64,000 bases of DNA, taken from Pseudomonadota bacterium (lineage in GTDB: Bacteria > Pseudomonadota > Gammaproteobacteria > Steroidobacterales > Steroidobacteraceae). Location: positions 1 through 64,000 of the forward strand of contig JAEYUC010000048.1 of NCBI GenBank assembly GCA_023433705.1, read 5' to 3'. A program made the position numbers and the translations under genes. The notes under the pieces were generated by a model that did no database searches, had not been told where the DNA came from, and saw nothing but the letters and a program-made list of their open reading frames with translations. Positions 43,026 to 50,914 of this stretch are shown one piece after another; positions within the stretch are counted from its first letter, which is position 1; every line of letters starts with the position of its first letter.

Positions 43026-43068
43026 CTGCCACCGGGGCCAGGGCAACTTCGCGAAAAGCTTAGACGAT

Positions 43069-43389
43069 TCAGTACCGGGGCACGGTTGCATCGACCTCCT
43101 GACTCCATGCGGAAATTCCGCCGGTCAGGTTGGCGACGTTCGTAAACCCCTGGTTGGCCAAGTAGTGGGCGACCCGCAAGGATCGGCCACCGGCATGACA
43201 CATCACGATTGTCTCAGCGTCGCGAGAAAACTCCCCGAGGCGCGCTGGTAGTTGGTTCATAGGCACATGTACGACGTCCGGGATGCTCGCAAGTTGCAGT
43301 TCCCAGTCCTCGCGCACGTCGATGACCAGCGGCGACTCTCCCTGATCGCGCCGGGCCTTGAGCTCTGCAACGGGCATTTCCCGGATCAT
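43069..43389 (-). CDS. Single-domain rhodanese
   Basis: A 106-residue rhodanese with VIDVREDWE near residue 24 and the active-site Cys64 in MCHAGGRS. Small rhodaneses transfer sulfane sulfur to acceptors. The ATG shares one base with the pcm stop (TGATG), so the genes are coupled. It has a normal length and no signal peptide. Confidence 0.92.
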   Translation of the reverse strand: MIREMPVAELKARRDQGESPLVIDVREDWELQLASIPDVVHVPMNQLPARLGEFSRDAETIVMCHAGGRSLRVAHYLANQGFTNVANLTGGISAWSQEVDATVPRY

Positions 43390-44039
43390 CAGAACTGAAA
43401 TCGCTCCGGACGCGGGGCATTCTCGAGCGCATCGATCGACGTCTCGAAGAGTCCCGTGCTGGTCCAGGCGTCATTCGTGGTACGTGTAACCAAGAGAGCC
43501 TCCTGCGGCAGGCTCGCGCCGACGACGACGAAAGCCTTCCCGCCCACGGACAACGCGCGAGCGAACCGTTCGTCGTACAGCGGCAGCGCACCGCACACCG
43601 CGATTAGCGCGTAGCCGCTGCCGAAATCCAAGTGAAAGATGTCATCCGTGACGACCTCGACCTGGCCGAAGCCAGCCGCCTTGAGGTTGCCGCGCGACGC
43701 GGCCGCGAGATCCGCGTCGATTTCGACCGCGCGCACGCTCGCGCCCATCGCCGAAAGGCAGGCAGGCACGAAGCCGGTGCCCGAACCGACGACCAAGGCG
43801 CGCATGCCGGGCTGGGCATCCAGCGCCTGCAGGAGCCGTCCGACGATTTTCGGCGGCAGCATGTGCTGGCCCGGTCGCAGCGGGATGTCCGCATCTGCGA
43901 ACGCGATTCCCTTGTAACGTTCGGGCACGAAGAGTTCGCGCGGCGTGCGGCGCATGGCGTCGAGCACGCGATCGTCGAGCACGTCCCACGCACGTACCTG
44001 TTGCGTGATCATCTGGGCGCGCGCGAACTCGGTCTGCAT
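43389..44039 (-). CDS. pcm: Protein-L-isoaspartate O-methyltransferase
   Basis: A 216-residue protein. The PCMT features are MITQQVRAW at the N-terminus, PPKIVGRLLQAL and the SAM motif ALVVGSGTGFVPACLS. The enzyme methylates isoaspartate residues to start protein repair; pcm is often beside tolC and rhodanese genes in this group of bacteria. The active-site neighbourhood LRPGQHMLPP departs slightly from the usual QTISQP pattern, so the exact substrate specificity is a little uncertain. Confidence 0.87.
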   Translation of the reverse strand: MQTEFARAQMITQQVRAWDVLDDRVLDAMRRTPRELFVPERYKGIAFADADIPLRPGQHMLPPKIVGRLLQALDAQPGMRALVVGSGTGFVPACLSAMGASVRAVEIDADLAAASRGNLKAAGFGQVEVVTDDIFHLDFGSGYALIAVCGALPLYDERFARALSVGGKAFVVVGASLPQEALLVTRTTNDAWTSTGLFETSIDALENAPRPERFQF

Positions 44040-44196
44040 GATTTTCTCCGTGACTTGGGATGCTACTTATTCTGCCCCAAAGCGAGGTCTGAAAGAGCTT
44101 CCTTTCGTCGCGGAACCAGTCGTCACAACGCTTATTTTTATGGTTAATGTCGCATGGGCGCTTGCCGCGCTCGGATAATCTTCCCGACGGGCATGG

Positions 44197-46605
44197 ATGC
44201 CCTGCACAAAACGCCGCACTAATAACAATAGGGCAATACTGGGGATGTCGATTCTGGGGTTGATCTGCGTGCTGCTCGCACTCGTTGCGACGCTGCTGTT
44301 CGTGCTGTTCCTGTTTCAGCGGCGCGATCTGCGGGCGGTCTCCGAGCTGTCGCTCGAAGTGCAGCGCGCGGTGAGCGGCGAGCGCCTGCCGCAGTCGATC
44401 GAGGTCAGCCAGGAACAGCTCGACGTGCAGGCCCTGGGTCTGTCCGTCAACCAGTTGCTGCAGCGTGCGTCGCGAATCTCCGGCCGCGAAAGATCCGGAC
44501 CGAAACTGTTCACGGAACTCGGCGAGCGCATTCACGAAGCCGTGCTCGTGCACCGTGAAGTCATCCTCTACGCGAACAGCCAGTTCGCGAGTTTCGTCGG
44601 CGCCGAGCGCGTCGATCTCATCGACCGCACGCTCGCGGAGATCGTGGCGCCCGAGTACGCGGATCTCGTGGCGGAGAACCTGCGTCGCCGCCTCACGGGC
44701 GCCCATGGCCCGGACCGGTTCGAGGTCGAGATCGTCGGCCTGCAGGGCCAGGTCAGCCTGCTCGAACTAACTACCGCGCTGATCGATTTCGAGGGGCAGC
44801 CGGCGCTGCTCGTGACCGGCGTCGAGGTCATCCCCACGAAGAAACTGCGCGCGCTCGCGAGCGGCAAGCTGCACGAGCAGGAAACCATCGCACGCGCCGC
44901 GATGGTGGCGCCGCCTCTGCCGCCACCGCCACCGCCGTTGCAGGTGGCCGCGCTGCAATCGCTCGCCGAAGCCATCGTCACGACGGACCTGGAAGGCCGG
45001 CTGGTGTTCATGAACCCGGCCGCGGAAAAACTGCTCGGCGTCATGACGATCCAGGCCCAGGGCAAGCCGCTCGAGGACGTGGTGAGCCTGATCGACCAGA
45101 ACGACCGCAAGCTGCTGGCGGATCCGATCAGCGACGCGATCGGGGGCGGCAGCGGCGCTCCGCACGCCACGTCGCGGCGCGCCGTGCTGGTCAGCAAGTC
45201 CGGCGGTGAAGAGCGCGCCATCGAGCTCGCCGCGTCGCCGCTGCGTGTGAACGACGATCTCGTGGGTGCGGTCGTGCTGCTGCACGACGTCACCGAACTG
45301 CGCGGTCTGCACCGCCAGATGTCCTACCAGGCGACGCACGACGCGCTCACCGGTCTCGTGAACCGGCGCGAGTTCGAACGGCGCCTCGGCGAGGTCGCGG
45401 AGTCGGCGCGCCGCGGCGAGGGCACGCACATGTTGTGTTACCTCGATCTCGACCGCTTCAAGATCGTCAACGACACCAGTGGACACCTCGCCGGCGATTC
45501 GATGCTGCGCGAGGTCGCGAAGCTGCTGCGCGAGGCCGTGCGCGATTCGGATACCGTCGCGCGTCTCGGCGGCGACGAGTTCGGCATGCTGCTCGTGGGC
45601 TGCCCGCTCGACAAGGCGCGGCAGATCGCCGACGACGTGTGCCGTTCGATCGCGGCATACCGGTTCGTGTGGCACGACCGCGTGTTCAACATCGGCGTGT
45701 CGATCGGACTCATCGAGATCGGGCGCGAGGCGGGGCTGGTCGAGCAATTGCTCGCCGCGGCGGACTCGGCCTGTTACGTCGCGAAGAAGGAAGGCGCCGG
45801 CCGAGTATCGGTCTATTCGGCGCGTGACGAGGCGCTCGCGCGCAGCACGGGCGAAATCGAATGGCTGCAGAAACTGCAGGTCGCGCTCAAGGAAGAACGC
45901 TTCGCGTTGTACTACCAGCCCATCGTTTCGGCGTACGGCAACGATACGGACGGACCTTCGATGGAGGTGCTGCTGCGCATGCTCGACGAGACCGGAGCCG
46001 AGATCCAGCCGGGCGAGTTCGTGCAGGCGGCCGAGCGCTACCGCCTCATGGCGTCGGTCGACCGCTGGGTCGTGCAGACGACGTTGTCCGCGTTGTCGAA
46101 AAACGCATTCCAGCTCGCGCGCGATCGCTGCGTGGCGATCAACATTTCCGGGCAGACGCTCGGAGATTCGGGCTTCCTCGAGTTCGTCGTCGAGACCTTC
46201 GACCAGACCGGCGTCGCGCCCGACCAGATCTGCTTCGAGATCGCCGAAAGCGTGGTGGTCGGCAACATGGAGCACGCACGCCGTTTCGTCGAAGTGCTGC
46301 ATGGCATGGGCTGCAAGTTCACGATCGACGATTTCGGTTCCGGCGTCGGCTCCTTCTCGAGCCTGAAGAGCCTGCCGCTCGACTACCTGAAACTTGATGG
46401 CTCGTTCATGCGCAATCTCGCGCGCGACTCGGTCAACCAGACGATGGTGACCGCGATGATCAAGCTTGCGCGCACGCTCAATTTCAAGATCATTGCCGAG
46501 CAGGTGGAAGACAGCGCCGCGCTCGATGCCGCCCGCAAGATGGGCGTCGACTACATACAGGGGTTCGTGATCGCGCGACCGGCGAAGCTCGCCACCGCCG
46601 CATGA
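44197..46605 (+). CDS. PAS-GGDEF-EAL cyclic di-GMP protein
   Basis: An 802-residue membrane protein. One N-terminal span (about 17-40) is followed by PAS-like segments to about 380, interrupted by an all-proline stretch (PPPPPPPL near 241-248). The GGDEF domain is intact (LGGDEFGML, about 456). The EAL domain reads EVLLR near 590 instead of EALLR, with DDFGSG intact near 711, so it could be an active cyclase with an active or sensory phosphodiesterase. ATG at 44197 is chosen; MSILGL at 44245 is possible. Confidence 0.88.
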   Translation: MPCTKRRTNNNRAILGMSILGLICVLLALVATLLFVLFLFQRRDLRAVSELSLEVQRAVSGERLPQSIEVSQEQLDVQALGLSVNQLLQRASRISGRERSGPKLFTELGERIHEAVLVHREVILYANSQFASFVGAERVDLIDRTLAEIVAPEYADLVAENLRRRLTGAHGPDRFEVEIVGLQGQVSLLELTTALIDFEGQPALLVTGVEVIPTKKLRALASGKLHEQETIARAAMVAPPLPPPPPPLQVAALQSLAEAIVTTDLEGRLVFMNPAAEKLLGVMTIQAQGKPLEDVVSLIDQNDRKLLADPISDAIGGGSGAPHATSRRAVLVSKSGGEERAIELAASPLRVNDDLVGAVVLLHDVTELRGLHRQMSYQATHDALTGLVNRREFERRLGEVAESARRGEGTHMLCYLDLDRFKIVNDTSGHLAGDSMLREVAKLLREAVRDSDTVARLGGDEFGMLLVGCPLDKARQIADDVCRSIAAYRFVWHDRVFNIGVSIGLIEIGREAGLVEQLLAAADSACYVAKKEGAGRVSVYSARDEALARSTGEIEWLQKLQVALKEERFALYYQPIVSAYGNDTDGPSMEVLLRMLDETGAEIQPGEFVQAAERYRLMASVDRWVVQTTLSALSKNAFQLARDRCVAINISGQTLGDSGFLEFVVETFDQTGVAPDQICFEIAESVVVGNMEHARRFVEVLHGMGCKFTIDDFGSGVGSFSSLKSLPLDYLKLDGSFMRNLARDSVNQTMVTAMIKLARTLNFKIIAEQVEDSAALDAARKMGVDYIQGFVIARPAKLATAA

Positions 46606-46874
46606 TCGCGGGTCGTGACTAACTAAAGAAGTTTCCCGGGGACAGTCTCATGTCAGTTGCACAAGACCAAGCCGCCGCGCCGTGCCGATTCCGCGGCCAG
46701 CATCCGACCGGAGTGCGGCCAGCATCGCGACTGCCGCTCATGACCGGCGTCAGCCGCGCACGCGCGGGCGCCTGGTGTTCCGGAACACGCCGCGGCCTGC
46801 GGGCCAGCAGCCGTCCGCGATTGCGCGATGGCCGGCGCGCCGCCTCGCGAGCGCCGTCCCGGCGTACCTCCTGA
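46606..46874. other. Gap without a convincing gene
   Basis: The 269 nt between the GGDEF/EAL stop and the DUF3592 stop hold one GGGGACAG half-element near 46639 and an Arg/Ala/Ser-rich frame (46650-46874) that looks like a composition artefact. No terminator hairpin with a T-tract is evident. Confidence 0.5.
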
Positions 46875-47336
46875 TCAGCGGGCCGCGCGACCCGCGCGCA
46901 CGTAGCCGCCGATCAGCAGTCCACCCAACACCGCGAACACCGCGCCGAACGCACCAAAGAACATCGTGATCCCGCCGGACGTCACGCCCGCGTCCACGGG
47001 AAAATTGCGCCGCGGATAATCCTCTGAGTAGGCCACCGCGATGGTGTCGCCCTCGCGCACGCCGTCCCACATTTGTTTCGGCACTCCGGCATGCGCCTCG
47101 ATGCGTTTGCCGTCGGGCAGCGCGAACCAGTAGTCGAGGCCGTGATCGTTCTTGCCGTCGGCGGCTGCCGCGACGACCTTCTTAGTGACGTGTCCTTCCG
47201 TCCGAGCGCCTCGCTCGAGGATCCGGTTGTCGAGCTGGTAACCGCGCCAACTGCCCAAGACCACCAGCAGCCCGAGCGCGAGCAGGATGATGCCGAACGT
47301 GAGCGAGATCTTGCTGCGACGCGGCGGTGTATTCAT
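46875..47336 (-). CDS. DUF3592-like membrane protein
   Basis: A 153-residue protein with two membrane spans (about 13-30 and 125-145) around a beta-rich extracytoplasmic part (EGHVTKKVV to EDYPRRNFPV), the pattern of DUF3592. The function is not known. It is divergent from the GFA gene at 47376. Confidence 0.72.
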   Translation of the reverse strand: MNTPPRRSKISLTFGIILLALGLLVVLGSWRGYQLDNRILERGARTEGHVTKKVVAAAADGKNDHGLDYWFALPDGKRIEAHAGVPKQMWDGVREGDTIAVAYSEDYPRRNFPVDAGVTSGGITMFFGAFGAVFAVLGGLLIGGYVRAGRAAR

Positions 47337-47375
47337 GCGATGAACGGCTTCCCGGCGGAGCCGAGTGGGTGTTGA

Positions 47376-47789
47376 ATGCCAGGCATGCTCAAAACCTATC
47401 ATGGCAGCTGCCATTGCGGTGCGGTTCGCTTCGAGGCGGACATCGATTTCGCGCAGGGAACGGACAAGTGCAATTGCTCGATCTGCACGAAGACCCGCAA
47501 CTGGAGCGTGATCATCAAGCCCGATGGATTCAGGTTGCTGTCCGGCGAGGACGCGTTGTCGAACTACAGGTTCGGTTCGATGCAGGCCGAGCACCTGTTC
47601 TGCAGGAATTGCGGCGTGCGTCCGTTCGGGCGCGGTTACATCGAGCAGATCGGCGGGGCATTCGTGTCGGTGAGGGTCAATTGCCTCGATGATCTCGATC
47701 TGGGTGAGCTCCTCGCGGCGCCCGTCAAATACGCCAACGGTCGCGACAACGCCTGGTGGAATCCGCCGGACGAGATCAGGCACCTGTAG
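47376..47789 (+). CDS. GFA-family (CENP-V-like) zinc protein
   Basis: A 137-residue protein. The ligands CHCG, CNCSIC and CRNCG are those of the GFA/CENP-V fold, which includes glutathione-dependent formaldehyde-activating proteins. Several members have no known substrate. A VOC-type gene follows after 21 nt. An alternative start is ATG at 47385. Confidence 0.88.
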   Translation: MPGMLKTYHGSCHCGAVRFEADIDFAQGTDKCNCSICTKTRNWSVIIKPDGFRLLSGEDALSNYRFGSMQAEHLFCRNCGVRPFGRGYIEQIGGAFVSVRVNCLDDLDLGELLAAPVKYANGRDNAWWNPPDEIRHL

Positions 47790-47810
47790 CCGACTGTGAC
47801 CGGAGGGAGC

Positions 47811-48197
47811 ATGAAGCGGGTCACCGGGATTGGAGGGGTGTTCATCAAGTCGGGCGACCCCGCGAGATTGCGCGACTGGTACAAGCGCCATCTCGGCATC
47901 GACTTCGAGGAGTGGGGCGGCTTCGCGTTTCGCTGGAAGTCGCCGGACAATCCCGCGGGCGAGGGCACCACCGTCTGGAGCGTGTTCGACGCGTCGTCCA
48001 ACTACTTCGATCCGAGCAGCGCTGGCGTGATGATCAACTACCGCGTCGCGGATGTGCATGCGCTCGTCGCCGCGCTGCGCGCGGAGGGTTGCGAAGTCAT
48101 GGACAAGGTCGATGAGTCCGAATACGGGAAGTTCGGCTGGGTCATCGATCCGGATGGCAACAAGATCGAACTCTGGGAGCCCCCGCCCGGTCAGTGA
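47811..48197 (+). CDS. VOC-family (glyoxalase/bleomycin-resistance) protein
   Basis: A 128-residue protein of the vicinal-oxygen-chelate superfamily: VFIKSGDPARLRDWYKRHLG at the start and GWVIDPDGNKIELWEP at the end with the C-terminal metal-ligand glutamate. ATG at 47811 is preceded by GGAGGGAG, an ideal ribosome binding site; an upstream in-frame GTG at 47796 would place it inside the coding region. The substrate is unknown. Confidence 0.88.
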   Translation: MKRVTGIGGVFIKSGDPARLRDWYKRHLGIDFEEWGGFAFRWKSPDNPAGEGTTVWSVFDASSNYFDPSSAGVMINYRVADVHALVAALRAEGCEVMDKVDESEYGKFGWVIDPDGNKIELWEPPPGQ

Positions 48198-48239
48198 CCG
48201 GTGGAGGGCCGCATGCGACGCTCGCGAGTCGAGCCCGCT

Positions 48240-49103
48240 TCACTGCTCGCGCGCTGGGATATCGTGCTCGAGGCGGGTTGAGCGCGGGTGTGCGGCGGGG
48301 GCGGCCGCGAGCTGCTCGTCGATGATTCGCGCGAGCCAGGTTTCGTTGGGCCGGCCGCTCCAGCGTTCGGCGACCTCGCCATCGCGGCCGATCAGGTAGC
48401 TCAGTGGATAGAACTTGCCCGCGTCGTAGAAATCCGGCGCGCGATCGAGCCGGCCCTGGACGCCGTCGAAGCGGTTCGTCGCCAGGAATTGCTCGAGCAC
48501 GGCGGGCTCTTCGAGCGACACGTACAACACCACGAATCCATCGTTCCCGTGCTCGCGTTGCATCTTCGAGAGCAGCGGCATCTCCTGCCTGCAGGGTGCG
48601 CACCACGTGGCCCAGAAATTGATCAGCACCACGTTGCCGCGCAGCTCCGAGAGGCTGCGCAGTTCTCCCGCGGTGTCGAAGTACGTGAGATCGGGTGCGC
48701 GCGCGTTCAGCGTCGGCATCATCATCGCGATGGGCGTCGAGCGCCCATCGAGCCGCAACAGTATTCCGACCGCGCCGAGCAGCGCGAGCGCGGCGGCGGG
48801 AATGCCGAGCCGGACACGCGGGGGCATGTCCCGCGTGAACCACCACGCGGCGCCCGCGATCAGTACGGCAACGCAGACATAAAACGCAGGCGCTCGGAAC
48901 CAGAGCCTGTCCGGGCCGAATCTGCCGGTGAAATACGCAAGCGCGAGGGCGCCGACCCAGCCGTAACCGAGCAGGGTTGCGGTCCACGCGCCGACGCTCA
49001 CGAGGTGAGAACGTCGGCCGGAATCCGCGCGCAGCAGCCACGCGCCGAGCGCAATCGCGGTGATGGCACAGGCGAGCGTGATCCAGACGGTGTGGGTTTC
49101 CAC
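48240..49103 (-). CDS. TlpA-like thioredoxin protein with membrane-spanning N-terminus
   Basis: A 287-residue protein. Four hydrophobic segments lie in residues 7-120. The C-terminal thioredoxin domain has WCAPC (Cys168, Cys171) in NFWATWCAPCRQEMP, facing the periplasm. Such proteins reduce disulfides, for example in cytochrome c maturation. The c-type haem proteins at 8173-10109 would need such reductants, but no direct link is visible. A DoxX gene is next upstream, 58 nt away. Confidence 0.85.
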   Translation of the reverse strand: METHTVWITLACAITAIALGAWLLRADSGRRSHLVSVGAWTATLLGYGWVGALALAYFTGRFGPDRLWFRAPAFYVCVAVLIAGAAWWFTRDMPPRVRLGIPAAALALLGAVGILLRLDGRSTPIAMMMPTLNARAPDLTYFDTAGELRSLSELRGNVVLINFWATWCAPCRQEMPLLSKMQREHGNDGFVVLYVSLEEPAVLEQFLATNRFDGVQGRLDRAPDFYDAGKFYPLSYLIGRDGEVAERWSGRPNETWLARIIDEQLAAAPAAHPRSTRLEHDIPAREQ

Positions 49104-49161
49104 CGCGGCAATTGTGGCACCGCGGCGACGCGCGGCGACTCGCGCGCGACGCGATGTGTTG

Positions 49162-49647
49162 TCAGTGCTCGCCGACGTTGTTAGCGCGAGGTTCCCGTCC
49201 GCCGCGCAGCGCCTCGAGCGACCAGCGGCCTCCGCCGAACGCGATCAGCACGATCAGCATGAGTCCCCAGAAGTAGTGCTGGCCACGGGCGGCCTCGAAG
49301 CCATCGGCGCCCAGCACGTGCCAGTAGGAAGCCAGCGCGACCGCGTTGACCGTGAACAGGCCGAGCGCCCCGATGCGGGTGAAGAGTCCGGCCACGAGCA
49401 ACACGGGAAAGACGAGCTCGCCGAAGGTTCCCGCGACCGCGGCCAGTTCGGGCGCAAGCAGCGGCACGCGGTACTCGCTGCGGAAGAGCTCGACCGTCGT
49501 GTCCCAGGTAGTTAGTTTGAGCCAGCCCGACGCGAGGAACTGCCAGCTCACCCACAAGCGGATGCCGAGCAGCACCGGCGGCTGGAGCAGGTCGCACGCC
49601 CGTGCGACGACGGCATCGAAGGCATCGAACCTGGCAAGCGTGGTCAT
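49162..49647 (-). CDS. DoxX-family membrane protein
   Basis: A 161-residue protein with four membrane spans. The DoxX pattern is RLWVSWQFLASGWLKLT near residue 30 and GTFGELVFPVLLVAGLFTRIGALGLF (shown here as one region) in the middle. The family is linked to quinone or thiosulfate metabolism, but most members are uncharacterised. A good ribosome binding site, GGGAGAT, precedes the ATG at 49647. Confidence 0.85.
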   Translation of the reverse strand: MTTLARFDAFDAVVARACDLLQPPVLLGIRLWVSWQFLASGWLKLTTWDTTVELFRSEYRVPLLAPELAAVAGTFGELVFPVLLVAGLFTRIGALGLFTVNAVALASYWHVLGADGFEAARGQHYFWGLMLIVLIAFGGGRWSLEALRGGREPRANNVGEH

Positions 49648-49981
49648 CGAAATCTCCCGCAGTAGTTGGATTGGACCGTGTCGAAATCCGCCGCGTCGCC
49701 TCGCGACCAGTTAGGCCGCGCCGGCCGCGGAGGCTCTTGTTTGCCGCGGGCAGTGCTGGCCCGCAACGTTCCCGGAGTGGCTCGGTTTTCCAAGCCAATC
49801 AATCAGTTACGACGCACCAGCGATACATGGGGCCTTTGGCTGTGGGCGACCCGCCACGATGACTTCAGTGCGGCGAGTCCCGACGTCCAGAAAGACCGGT
49901 CCGCGCGGCCGGAAATTGCGCAGGACTGTTGCGGAGATTTACGGTAGTTTTCCCCGCCTACCTCAGGGGAGGCGATGAGCG
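49648..49981. other. 334-nt gap before a hypothetical gene
   Basis: There is no gene I can support here. A weak sigma-70-like pair, TTGCGC (49916-49921) and TACGGT (49940-49945) with 18 nt between, lies 36 nt before the 49982 start, and GGGGAGG at about 49967-49973 could be its ribosome binding site. The rest is featureless GC-rich sequence, somewhat less GC-rich near 49790-49810. Confidence 0.4.
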
Positions 49982-50359
49982 ATGCAACTGTCGCAAATGT
50001 GGCGCGAGCATCTGCAGGCGGGTTGTCCGCTCGAAGTGCGCGGACTGAACATCGCTGGCACACAGATTGGTGCGCTCGATGCCGAGATCACGGCCTGCGT
50101 CAGCGCATGTGTCACGCACTCTCTCAAGATGGATTCGCGGATCGAGCGACGCCTGCAGGACATCGCGCAGGCGCTCGAGGATTTCCAGGGACAGGCGGCT
50201 CCCGAGGTGGCCGCCTATTGCACGCGCCTCAACAAGCTCGTGAGCGCGGTACTCGTGAACGCCGGGCCGATCGTCGACGCAGACAAGGACCCCGCGGCGC
50301 GCGAGTCCTCGATCAGCGATTCCGGAAGGTTCACGCGACCGGGAGTCCGCCGCAGGTAG
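49982..50359 (+). CDS. Hypothetical 125-residue protein
   Basis: I do not recognise this protein. It is mostly helical and charged, with three cysteines in the N-terminal half, an SRIERRLQDIAQALEDF helix and an Arg-rich tail. Third-position GC is high, as in real genes here. Another frame (49975-50385) is Arg-rich and rejected. GGGGAGG lies about 9-15 nt upstream, a little far for ATG 49982. It is convergent with msrB. Confidence 0.55.
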   Translation: MQLSQMWREHLQAGCPLEVRGLNIAGTQIGALDAEITACVSACVTHSLKMDSRIERRLQDIAQALEDFQGQAAPEVAAYCTRLNKLVSAVLVNAGPIVDADKDPAARESSISDSGRFTRPGVRRR

Positions 50360-50365
50360 CCAGGA

Positions 50366-50767
50366 CTACTTCGGTTCGAACTTGAGCGAAATCCCGTTCA
50401 TGCAGTAACGCTGCCCGGTCGGCGCGGGACCGTCGTTGAACACGTGTCCGAGATGACCGCCGCAGTTCGCGCAATGCACTTCCACGCGCGTCATGCCGTG
50501 TGAAGTATCCGTGGTCGTCGCGACCGCGCCGGGCAACGGCCGGAAGAAGCTGGGCCAGCCGGATCCGCTTTCGTATTTCGTGCTCGACTCGAAAAGCGGG
50601 TGACCGCAGGCGGCGCAGGCGTATTGGCCGGTGCGTTTTTCGTAGTTGAGCGAGCTCGTGCCCGCGCGTTCGGTGCCGTGCTCGCGCAGCACGCGGAACT
50701 GTTCCGGCGTCAGCAGCGAGCGCCACTCGGTTTCGGATTTCTCGACCGCGAAGTTTTCGTTCGCCAT
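50366..50767 (-). CDS. msrB: Peptide-methionine (R)-S-oxide reductase
   Basis: A 133-residue MsrB. Zinc cysteines are C51/C54 (CAAC) and C99/C102 (CANC); the catalytic Cys122 is in RYCMNG. GSGWPSFF and GGHLGHVFNDGP complete the fold. It reduces methionine-R-sulfoxide in proteins. It is a cytoplasmic form without a signal peptide. Tandem palindromes lie between it and hppA. Confidence 0.95.
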   Translation of the reverse strand: MANENFAVEKSETEWRSLLTPEQFRVLREHGTERAGTSSLNYEKRTGQYACAACGHPLFESSTKYESGSGWPSFFRPLPGAVATTTDTSHGMTRVEVHCANCGGHLGHVFNDGPAPTGQRYCMNGISLKFEPK

Positions 50768-50840
50768 ATCTCGCGACTCCTCGGGGTTCGTGCAGGGGAC
50801 CGGCGAGATGGGGATGATATTTCAGTTCCCCATGAGCAAA

Positions 50841-50906
50841 ACGGGGACAGACCGTCAGGTCTGTCCCCGTTAGAAGCAGGAGGGGACAGACTTGAAGTCT
50901 GTCCCC
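50841..50906. repeat. Two tandem GGGGACAGAC palindromes
   Basis: The first hairpin is 50841-50853 pairing with 50858-50870 (13 bp, GTCA loop). The second is 50882-50892 pairing with 50896-50906 (11 bp, TGA loop). They end 8 nt before the hppA stop. The core resembles the arms at 6731-6881. Confidence 0.85.
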
Positions 50907-50914
50907 GGGGTCGA

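Noticed and set aside
46650..46874. 74-residue Arg/Ser/Ala-rich frame
   Set aside because: There is no family resemblance and the composition is typical of a non-coding frame; the convergent DUF3592 gene ends beside it.
49975..50385. 136-residue Arg-rich frame
   Set aside because: It overlaps the more credible 49982 frame and looks like a composition artefact.
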